Shown here in pieces: positions 9,225-17,200 of a stretch of 64,000 nt of DNA. The DNA is from Dactylosporangium siamense. GTDB taxonomy: Bacteria; Actinomycetota; Actinomycetes; Mycobacteriales; Micromonosporaceae. Under the pieces are notes generated by a model that saw nothing but the letters and a program-made list of their open reading frames with translations, did no database searches and was not told where the DNA came from. The position numbers and the translations under genes are program-made. Numbering within the stretch: position 1 is the first letter of the stretch; each line of letters opens with the position of its first letter. The stretch is taken from assembly GCF_016862795.1 (NCBI RefSeq), contig NZ_BONQ01000014.1, forward strand, positions 186,001 through 250,000, in the 5' to 3' direction.

Positions 9225-10007
9225 TCACTTCGATTCGCTGTTGAACTTCGAGGTGGACCAGGAGTAGCCGAGGACGGAGAGCCCGACGCACCAGGCCACC
9301 GCGAGCCAGCCGTTGTGGCCGATCTCGCTGCCGAGCAGCAGCCCGCGGAGGGTCTCGATGGCCGGCGTGAACGGCTGGTACTCGGCGATCGGCTGGAACC
9401 AGCCCGGCATCGCGTGGATCGGGACGAAGGCGCTGGACAGCAGCGGCAGCAGGATGAGCGGCGTGGCGTTGTTGCTGGCCGCCTCGGCGTTCGGGCTGAC
9501 CAGGCCCATCCCCACGGCGATCCAGGTGAGCGCGGTGGCGAAGAGGACGAGCAGGCCGAATGCCGCCAGCCACTCCAGCACGCCGGCGCCGGAGGACCGG
9601 AACCCGATGGCGACGCCGACCGCGCCGACCACGGTCACGCTCATGACGGACTGCAGGACGCTGCCGATGACGTGCCCGACGAGGACCGATCCGCGGTGGA
9701 TGGCCATGGTGCGGAAGCGGGCGATGATGCCCTCGGTCATGTCGTTGGAGACGGACACCGCGGTGCCGACGACCGTGCTGCCGATGGTCATGAGGAGCAG
9801 CCCGGGGACGATGTACCCGATGTACTCCGTCCGCCCGCCGCCGATCCCGGAGCCCATCGCGTCGCCGAAGATGTAGACGAAGAGCAGCAGCAACATGATC
9901 GGCGTCAGCAGCAGGTTCAGCGTGAGCGACGGGTAGCGCCGGGCGTGCAGGAGGTTGCGGCGCAGCATCGTGGACGAGTCGCGGACGGTGAGGGCGAGAG
10001 TGCTCAT
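9225..10007 (-). CDS. ABC-2 type exporter permease (DrrB-like)
   Basis: 260 aa with six hydrophobic segments and the ABC-2 family motif VSNDMTEGIIARFRTMAIHR (about residues 88-107), which in DrrB-type permeases contacts the ATPase. Other typical features are LTPIMLLLLFVYIFG near the N-terminus and the late loop SSAFVPIHAMPGWFQPIAEY. Start ATG 10007 overlaps the stop of the ATPase gene (ATGA), so the two are translationally coupled. The pair should form a 2+2 drug or lipid exporter of the daunorubicin-resistance type; substrate unknown. Confidence 0.92.
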   Translation of the reverse strand: MSTLALTVRDSSTMLRRNLLHARRYPSLTLNLLLTPIMLLLLFVYIFGDAMGSGIGGGRTEYIGYIVPGLLLMTIGSTVVGTAVSVSNDMTEGIIARFRTMAIHRGSVLVGHVIGSVLQSVMSVTVVGAVGVAIGFRSSGAGVLEWLAAFGLLVLFATALTWIAVGMGLVSPNAEAASNNATPLILLPLLSSAFVPIHAMPGWFQPIAEYQPFTPAIETLRGLLLGSEIGHNGWLAVAWCVGLSVLGYSWSTSKFNSESK

Positions 10008-11017
10008 CGGACGGCCTCCTTGGCCTGGGCGGGGACGGTGGCGTGGGCGTTGGTGGCGTGGGCGTTGGTGGTGCGGGCGTCGGTGGCGTGGGCGTCGCCG
10101 GTGAGGGCGAAGAACACGTCGTCGAGGTCGGGGGTGTGCACGGTCAGCTCGTCCGCCTCGATGCCGGCGGAGTCCAGCCGGTCCAGGACGGAGCGCAGCT
10201 CGCGCTGGCTGCCACCGCTGGGGATCTGCAGGGCGAGGGCGTCGTCGTCGCCGGTGGCGTCGCGCAGCGCGAGACCCGCGGACCGGTACGCGATGGGATC
10301 GGTGAAGCGGAGCCGGATGTGCCCGCCGGGAATGAGCCGCTTGAGCTCGCCGGCGGTGCCCTCGGCGGCGATCCTGCCGTGGTTGAGCACCGCGATGCGG
10401 TCGGCGAGCTGGTCGGCCTCCTCGAGGTACTGGGTGGTGAGGAAGACGGTGGCGCCGTCGGTGACCAGCTCGCGGATGATCTGCCACATGTTGTGGCGGC
10501 TGCGGGGGTCGAGGCCGGTGGTGGGTTCGTCGAGGAAGATGATGCTCGGGTTGCCGACCAGCGTCATGGCCAGGTCGAGGCGGCGTTTCATGCCACCGGA
10601 GTAGGTCGACGCGGGCTTCTTCGCCGCGTCGGTGAGGTCGAAGCGGGCCAGGAGGTTCGCGGCGGTGCGGCGGCCCTCCCGCTTGGTCAGGTGGTGCAGG
10701 TCGGCCATGAGGAGCATGTTCTCCTCGCCGGTGATCAGGTTGTCGACGGCGGAGAACTGGCCGGTGACCCCGATCGACGCGCGCACCTTCTGCGGGTCCG
10801 TGGCGAGGTCGTGGCCGCCGATCCGGACGGCGCCGGTGCCCGTGCCCGGGGAGGTGAGCGTGGACAGGATCTTGACGGCGGTGGTCTTGCCGGCGCCGTT
10901 CGGGCCGAGCAGGGAGAAGATGGTGCCTTCCGGGACGGTCAGGTCGACACCGTCGAGCACGACCTTGTCGCCGTAGGACTTGTGGAGGTTGTTCGCTGCG
11001 ATGGCCAGGCTGGACAT
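10004..11017 (-). CDS. ABC exporter ATP-binding protein (DrrA-like)
   Basis: 337 aa ATPase: Walker A LGPNGAGKTT (about residues 38-47), ABC signature YSGGMKRRLD (about 139-148), Walker B SIIFLDEPTTGLDPRS (about 158-173), followed by the DrrA-type C-terminal extension. The tail is odd: TDARTTNAHATNAHAT, encoded by imperfect short repeats around 10043-10100, looks like a recent expansion. Energises the permease encoded by the overlapping downstream gene. GAGGAG precedes the ATG. Second gene of the DUF4097-ATPase-permease operon. Confidence 0.95.
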   Translation of the reverse strand: MSSLAIAANNLHKSYGDKVVLDGVDLTVPEGTIFSLLGPNGAGKTTAVKILSTLTSPGTGTGAVRIGGHDLATDPQKVRASIGVTGQFSAVDNLITGEENMLLMADLHHLTKREGRRTAANLLARFDLTDAAKKPASTYSGGMKRRLDLAMTLVGNPSIIFLDEPTTGLDPRSRHNMWQIIRELVTDGATVFLTTQYLEEADQLADRIAVLNHGRIAAEGTAGELKRLIPGGHIRLRFTDPIAYRSAGLALRDATGDDDALALQIPSGGSQRELRSVLDRLDSAGIEADELTVHTPDLDDVFFALTGDAHATDARTTNAHATNAHATVPAQAKEAVR

Positions 11018-11045
11018 GGTGGGGGGCTCCTCGGTGATGGTGGTG

Positions 11046-11711
11046 TCAGAGGCTGCGGGCGAGGATGTCGCCGTATGCGGTGCTCGCGTGGATGGTCAGG
11101 TCCGGGGTGCCGTCGGTGTTCCTCAGCGCGTTGTGGATGCGACCGTGACCGGTGCCGGCGTCCAGCGAGGCGGAGACACCGTTGGCGGCGCTGATCGACA
11201 CGTCGCCGGCCTGGGTCCGCAGCGTGACGGTGCCGCGCACGGCCTCGGCGACGCGGATGTCGCCCTTCGCGGTGCTGATCTCCGCGGAACCGTTGACCCG
11301 CCCGACGGACACGTCACCGACGAGGGTGGTGAGGCGGACGCTCGCCGCCTCGTCGACCTTGACCGCCCCGTGCGCGGCGTCGAACACGACGTCGCCGTAT
11401 CGCCCGACCGCCCGGAACTCCGCGCTGGCCGCCTTCACCTCGACCTGCGATCCGGCCGGCAGCTCGACCGTCACCTCGACGTATCCCGAACTGCCGAGGA
11501 TCTGATGTTTCGCCGGCGCCACCACCCGCAGGACGCCGTCGCCGTATTCGACCGTGGTCTCCTGCGCCACCTTCACGTCGCGGCTCTTCGACGCGTCCAC
11601 CGGCAGCACCTCAACGGTCGTGTCCGCCCGGTCACCGGCGACGAACCGCACCCGCCCCGCGGGGATGTCCAGCACGGCCGAGATCGGGTTGGGGGTTTCG
11701 AACTGCTGCAT
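11046..11711 (-). CDS. DUF4097-family beta-repeat protein
   Basis: 221 aa made of short repeating beta units such as GDVSVGRVNGSAEISTAKGD and GDVSISAANGVSASLDAGTG, the right-handed beta-solenoid pattern of DUF4097 (putative adhesin-like) proteins. No signal peptide or membrane helix. Genes of this family often sit beside ABC exporters or phage-shock/LiaF-type envelope-stress regulators. It is first in the operon, 28 bp before the ATPase gene, and therefore probably the gene directly under the 11-bp repeats upstream. Molecular role unknown. Confidence 0.85.
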   Translation of the reverse strand: MQQFETPNPISAVLDIPAGRVRFVAGDRADTTVEVLPVDASKSRDVKVAQETTVEYGDGVLRVVAPAKHQILGSSGYVEVTVELPAGSQVEVKAASAEFRAVGRYGDVVFDAAHGAVKVDEAASVRLTTLVGDVSVGRVNGSAEISTAKGDIRVAEAVRGTVTLRTQAGDVSISAANGVSASLDAGTGHGRIHNALRNTDGTPDLTIHASTAYGDILARSL

Positions 11712-11769
11712 CGCCTGCTCCTCTGGCTGTGCGGACCGGTCGTCCGCTGTGCACAGAGATTGGCCGGGC

Positions 11770-11832
11770 CCGCTGACAGCGCCCTAACAGCCCGCTGACA
11801 GCCCCGATCAGCGCGCGTTCACCGCTGACAGC
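11770..11832 (-). promoter_or_regulatory. SARP-type direct repeats, 11-bp period, upstream of the ABC exporter operon
   Basis: On the plus strand CCGCTGACAGC occurs at 11770-11780, 11792-11802 and 11822-11832, with a degenerate copy GCCCTAACAGC at 11781-11791. The first three units are in exact 11-bp register (heptamer GCTGTCA in the operon's orientation). A CAATCT (about 11754-11759), usable as a -10, lies 10-11 bp downstream of the last heptamer. This is the standard architecture for SARP binding near -35. Recognition by the regulator encoded at 6071 is inferred. Confidence 0.7.
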
Positions 11833-12167
11833 GGGCGCGCCCGCCGCACGCCGCCGAGCGCGGGGCTCCAAGGAATCCCCCGCAACGTCACCTCGGGCGC
11901 CCGCCGACGCGACTTCCGGTGGTGAGAAACAGGACCCTTGTCCGCAACGTCTGGCCGTTCGCGCCTCGACGACTGCGCCCGGCTCATGCCGGTCGGGTCA
12001 GGCCGGCGGCCCCCGGATGTCGGCGCCTTTGGGACGGTGCCCCCCATCGTCTGGACCCGACCGCTGGTTGTGATAATCGCAACGAGACGTTGCCAATGCG
12101 GTCCACTCGGAGCACGCATGCCGTGGGAGGATGGGACCGCCACACCACGCGAAGGGGCATCCCTAGG
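11833..12167. other. Intergenic region, leader and promoter area of the peptide gene
   Basis: No supported gene. It contains GATAAT (12072-12077), a plausible -10, and directly after it a perfect inverted repeat GCAACG-AGA-CGTTGC (12079-12093), which could be an operator for the peptide/HExxH operon. The leader to the ATG at 12168 would be about 85 nt. Confidence 0.4.
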
Positions 12168-12386
12168 ATGGATGGAGCGCCGACCGATATCGAGTCCGAG
12201 CTGCTGGACTTGTCGTCGGTCACCATCGCGACGCTACGAAAAGCAGACCTGGCGGGTCTGGACGCGGCGACCACCCGGGTCGTCGCGCGCATTGCCGACA
12301 CCGAAGGCAGCATCAGCGGCTACAGCGGTTCGTTCTCCGGACGGATGAGGCCGGATTCTGAGGCGCCGGCGGACCGTGTCGACTGA
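12168..12386 (+). CDS. FxSxx-COOH-like small peptide, putative RiPP precursor
   Basis: 72 aa starting at ATG 12168 with AGGGG about 10 nt upstream. The N-terminal half (ESELLDLSSVTIATLRK, then a helical stretch to about residue 45) matches the leader pattern of FxsA/FxSxx-COOH peptides: an acidic start, LxDLSxVxxxxLR and a helical arginine-containing segment. The C-terminal part GSISGYSGSFSGRM has two aromatics, Tyr52 and Phe56, in Ser/Gly-rich sequence, a reasonable modification core, but the strict FxSxx terminus is missing and 12 further residues follow. The stop overlaps the start of the HExxH gene by 11 bp, so both are co-translated. Precursor role is inferred from context and leader similarity. 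Confidence 0.65.
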   Translation: MDGAPTDIESELLDLSSVTIATLRKADLAGLDAATTRVVARIADTEGSISGYSGSFSGRMRPDSEAPADRVD

Positions 12387-14232
12387 CGTCGGTTCTCTTG
12401 GCTCATTCCATTCCGTATCAGTCCGCGATTTCCAGTCGCTCGCCCATGGCGCCGGGGACGAAGCGCTCATTGCCGCCCTGTTGCAGTCGGAGCGAAGCTG
12501 GCGGCTGACACTGGTGTTCAGCCTTCTCGGCTCCGTCTCCGACGGCACCATGGTTGACAGCCCGCTGGCCGGTCTGGACACCGCTTGGGCGCTTCTCGCC
12601 CGGGCGTCCGATGTCGATCGCGATGTCACCGAGGACCTGATGGGCCGTCCGGAGGTGGGCGTCTGGGCGTCGCACACGTTGCGACGGCTGCGGCGCAACC
12701 CGCCGTCGGACATCCCGCTGTGGGCCGAGCTCGGATACCTGCACGCGTTGGCTGCGGCGGCCGCGATCCGGACCGGCCTGACAGCCGAACTCGACATCCC
12801 GGTCCGGCACGGGACCGCGGTCATTCCCACCGTCGGGTCGGCGATGCTGCCGCTGGACAGCCCGTTCGGCACGGCGCACGTCCGGACGGGCCCTGGCGGC
12901 ACCGAGATCTCCGCTTCGGGTGCGGTGGTGCGGATCGCCACCGATTGCCCCGCCTGGCACGAGCCGATCCGCGTGCGGGTGGGCCACGACGAGACCGATC
13001 TCCGGGTGGAGCTCGCGGACCGCGACGCGTACCGGGACCTCCGCGGGCCCTCCGCGCCACGGCCGTTGCATCCGGCTGAGACGGCCCGTTGGCGAAGCAT
13101 GCTCAGCGAGGCATGGGCGATCCTCATCCGGGACCATCAGCCGGCCGCCAGGGCGATCGCCGCCGGCATCCGGGTCCTGTCGCCGGTGCCCGCCAAGGAG
13201 CCGTTCCGGCAGCTCTCCGCCTCCGGTGGTGAGGCCTTCGGCGGCATGCTGCTGTCGTTTCCGGACGACTCCACCCAGCTCGCCGTCACGCTGGTGCACG
13301 AGTTTCAGCATCAGAAGCTCGGAGCGCTGCTCCACCTGTTGACCCTGACCACCGACGAGCCGTCAGTCCGGTACTACGCCGGATGGCGCGATGATCCCCG
13401 GCCCGCGGGTGGTCTCCTGCAGGGCGCCTACGCGTTCGCCGGGGTGACGGAGTTCTGGCGGACACACCGGTTCCGTTGCCGACCGGCCGCAGCGGCCCTG
13501 GCCCATTTCGAGTTCGCCTTGTGGCGCCGGCAGACGCTGCGGGTGCTCCGCACGCTGGCAGGATCGGGTCGCCTGACCGGCCACGGCAGCCGGTTCGTCG
13601 GCGACCTCCTGCAGCAGGTCGAGGAGCACGAGCGCGAGCCGGTGCCGAGGGTCGAGGCCACGTTGGCCGCCGACCTGGCGCTCGACCACGAGGCGCTGTG
13701 GCGGGCACACAACATCGTCGTCCCGGACCTCGTTGTCGCGGATCTGGTCGCCGCTTGGGCACGCGGAGCCTCGGCACCGATCCCGGCCGAGGCATCGTCG
13801 GCCGTTCGGGCGACCCCTGACGTGGGACTGCTGGACAGTCGTGCGGTGCTCGCCAGGTATCGCTTGACGCGAGCATCGGCCTTCGAACAGTTCCAGAATG
13901 ACCCGGAGACGGTGAGCGCGAGCGTCCTGGGCGCGTCCGCGGCCGATGTCGCCCTCATCGCCGGGGATCGGGAAGCAGCTGGTCGCGCATACCGGGTTCG
14001 GGTCGAAACCGCGTCGGACGACGTTCACGGCCTGGTGGGGCTGGGCCTGTCACGGCCGGACCGGACCGCCGACCCGGTGGCCCGGGCGCTGCTCCGGCGG
14101 CCCGAGCTGGTGCGCGCGATGGCCGCCCGGTTGTCCGTTTCCGGCGCCGTGGACGTCGTCAGGCTCGCTGCCTGGATCGGCGCTGCGCTCCCGCCGGACC
14201 GGCCCGACCCGATCGGATGGCGGGCGGTCTGA
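12376..14232 (+). CDS. HExxH-motif domain protein, putative peptide-modifying enzyme
   Basis: 618 aa from GTG 12376. The motif LVHEFQHQKLGALLHL places H308-E309-x-x-H312, followed by WRDDPRPAGGLLQGAYAFAG, the conserved block of the HEXXH domain usually fused to or next to the radical SAM protein FxsB in FxSxx-COOH clusters. Related HExxH proteins act as 2-oxoglutarate/iron-dependent peptide beta-hydroxylases rather than proteases. Here the domain is free-standing, with about 200 N-terminal residues of unknown function and a helical C-terminus. Coupled to the upstream peptide gene; convergent to the SAV_2336/NB-ARC/TPR gene with a 9-bp gap. Substrate is presumably the 72-aa peptide. Confidence 0.75.
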   Translation: MSTDVGSLGSFHSVSVRDFQSLAHGAGDEALIAALLQSERSWRLTLVFSLLGSVSDGTMVDSPLAGLDTAWALLARASDVDRDVTEDLMGRPEVGVWASHTLRRLRRNPPSDIPLWAELGYLHALAAAAAIRTGLTAELDIPVRHGTAVIPTVGSAMLPLDSPFGTAHVRTGPGGTEISASGAVVRIATDCPAWHEPIRVRVGHDETDLRVELADRDAYRDLRGPSAPRPLHPAETARWRSMLSEAWAILIRDHQPAARAIAAGIRVLSPVPAKEPFRQLSASGGEAFGGMLLSFPDDSTQLAVTLVHEFQHQKLGALLHLLTLTTDEPSVRYYAGWRDDPRPAGGLLQGAYAFAGVTEFWRTHRFRCRPAAAALAHFEFALWRRQTLRVLRTLAGSGRLTGHGSRFVGDLLQQVEEHEREPVPRVEATLAADLALDHEALWRAHNIVVPDLVVADLVAAWARGASAPIPAEASSAVRATPDVGLLDSRAVLARYRLTRASAFEQFQNDPETVSASVLGASAADVALIAGDREAAGRAYRVRVETASDDVHGLVGLGLSRPDRTADPVARALLRRPELVRAMAARLSVSGAVDVVRLAAWIGAALPPDRPDPIGWRAV

Positions 14233-14241
14233 CGGCCCCGC

Positions 14242-17200
14242 TCAGAGCGGCATCAGGTCGATGTCGCAGTTCGCGCGGATGCCCTCCACCGCCGCGACGG
14301 TCGCCGGATGGTCCGGGCCGAGCACTGCCCGGAACCTTGCCATCGTGTCCTCCAGAAGGGCGACGGCGTCCGACTCCCGGCTGAGCCCACGCAGGTCGAG
14401 GCCGAGGTTGTGAGCGCAGCACAGCGTGGTGGGATGGTTGACGCCAAGCTGGCTGCGGCACCGGCGCAGCATGTCGAAGTCGAGGTCGTGGGCCGCCTGG
14501 AGCGCTCCGAGCGCGTAGTAGGCACTGGCGAGGTTGATCCCGCTCGCCAGCACCAGGGCATGCTGCTCGTCGAGCCGATCGGCCAGCACCCGATGGGCGC
14601 GCTCGCCCCAGATGCGAGCGTCCTCGGTCCCCCCGGACAGTCGCAGGATGATGGCGTGGTCCACTTCGGCGCCGGCGGTGTGCGGGTGCGTGGGTCCGTA
14701 CAGCTCCCGCAGGCGGTCCACGGCGAACGCTCCGGCCACGAGCGCGGCTGAGAGGTCACCGGTGACCCGCAGGTCGATCGAGGACGTCAGCGTTGCCAGC
14801 ACGGTGTCCGGATGCCTGTCCCCGTACCGGTACCTGTAGCGCTTGAGCACGTCGGTCGAGCTCTGCAACGCACCGGCCTGGTCACCGGCCTTGCGCCGGA
14901 AGATGGCCAGGCTGTGGGACTGCCGGAGCAGGTCCGGATGGTCCTCGTCACCGACCAGCCGGCGAACGGCGTCGACGACGTTCTCCTGCTGGTTGCGTGC
15001 TGTGATCCAGTCTCCGAGCTCGCGACTGTCGAGGTTGACGCCGCCGTAGGTGTCCAGGGTGATGAGGTGGTTCGTTCCGTACATCAGGATGAGACGGTTG
15101 TGTGTCTGCCTGCCCACCTGGAGGGCCTGGTCGTACCTGCCCGACAGACGCATGCTGACCGCCAGGTTGTGTGCCGCCCTCAGGGTCTCCGGAACCTCGT
15201 CGCCGAAGTTGCGTTGCGCTCGTTCGTACACCGTGCTCGACTGATCGAGGGCGCTGGCGAAGTCGCCGGCGATGCGGTAGTCGGCTGCCACCGCACCGAT
15301 CGCACTGAGCGTCTCCTGGCTGTTCTCCCCGAAGGTCTCACGGTTCAGCTCGACGGTGCGCGCGTTGATACGGGCGGCGGCGGGGTAGTCACCGACGACG
15401 AAGTACATGAACCCGAGCCAGTACGCCATGTTCAACGTGTCGGGATGGTCCTCACCCAGTGCCTCGGTCCACGCGTCGTGGGCGCGAAGGGCAAAGTCGC
15501 GGGCGCCGGTCAGGTCTCCCCACCGCCACAGGTACTTCGCCTCGTCCAGGATCAGGGTGTGCACTCGTTCGTCAACCGAGCGCTCCGCCGCCGACGCGAT
15601 GATGTGAGGGTAGAGCTCGGCGAACAGCGGCCATTTCTGTGCCTCGTCCGGGAATCCCGGGTTGGCGCCGGCCAGCAACAGGTGCGCGGTCTGTCGCATG
15701 GCCTCCCGATCCTCGGCGCTCAACTGTGCGATCAGCACCCGCTGGGCGAGCCTGTGCAACTGAAACGAGTTCGTCCGGTAGTCCATCCGTGCCAGGGAGA
15801 ATCGGCTGATCGACCGGATCGCCTGCGTCAGCCGATTCTTGTTGCGGAGCACGCGGTCGAGGTCGGGATGCACATTCGCGGTTCCGGAGCGCTGCAGCAG
15901 TGCCTCGCTGATGGGCTCCGGCGCCAGGAACGCGACGACCTGCAGCAGGCGCAGTGCCTCCCGGTCGCGTTTCTCCACCGCGTCGAGGGCGATGTTCCAG
16001 GCGGCGGCCACAAAGTCCGGGAAGTCCTGCCCACCCACGTCGTCCTGGAAGTAGGCAAGGCTTCCGTTGAGCTTTTCGAGGTACTCGTCGGCAGGCATTT
16101 CGGTCGCCGCGCGATACGCCGCCGCCAGCTCGATGGCCAGCGGCAGGTCACCCAGGGCGGCGGACAACCGGTCGGCCTCGTCGAACAGCAGCGCCGGGCT
16201 CCGCTTGCGGAGCAGCTCGATGCTCTCGTGCCGATCGAACACGTCGACCCGCAGGCCATCGGCCACATCTGTCCACTGTGGATTTCGGGACGTCACGACG
16301 ATGCTGCCGGTTCCTTCCAGGGGGAAGAACCGCTGGACCTCCTCCGGCGACTCGGCATTGTCGAAGATCAACAGCCAGTTGGAGTGCGGCCGGCCGAGCC
16401 GCAACGCGTCAAGGACGAGGGGCACCGCGGTGGTAGCCGTCGCGGTGGCGGAGATGCCGAGCTTCTGGGCCAGCTCCACCAGGGCCGACGTGATCTGTGC
16501 CGGGCGTTCGGCCGGGATCCACCAGATCAGGTCGTAGTCCTTGAGCCGCTGATGGACGTACTCGATCACGAGCTGGGACTTGCCCACGCCGCCCGATCCG
16601 TGCACGGCCTCCGGTAGCACCGCTGTCGTGCCCGACCGCAGGCGCCGGTGCAGCGCGTCGAGCAGGTCGCGCCGGCCGGTGAAGTTGAGATTCCGGGGCG
16701 GGAGGTTGTTGGTGATGGCGTCGGGCCGGCCGTCGGACGCCGGGTCGGTCCGGGGGTTGGCGACGCCGGCCGACCCGGCGCCTGCTTCCGGCAGTGAATC
16801 AGCGCCCGAGGTAGGCAAGTACGATGATTCAGACATGATCCGCTCCGTAGATGCGCCCGGGTTGAGGTGAACTGGGTCGACATTTCGGCCGAGCATGGGC
16901 AACGGTCCCCCGATCACCTGTTTGAGGTGTCGGTGGGCCACGAGATGAGGACCGCTCAGGGCCTGGTAGACCTTCAGCTCGACCCGCGCGTGCGGACGGC
17001 TTGCCGGGTCCACCTGATGGGCGGCCACACTGTGCGGATGTCGCACCCGGCTGCCGAGCCCGCGCACGCCGGGAACATCGCCGGCCAGTATCTCCTCGAC
17101 CAGATCCTGCACCGCGATCGTGCGGTCGCGCTGTCCCAGTGACAACAGGCGTTCCCGGACACCGTCGGCGAATTCATAGGCGATGGCGCCCCGGTCCCGG

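Noticed and set aside
14812-16617. A 601-codon plus-strand frame within the NB-ARC/TPR gene
   Set aside because: Antisense shadow; the minus frame shows Walker A and periodic TPRs.
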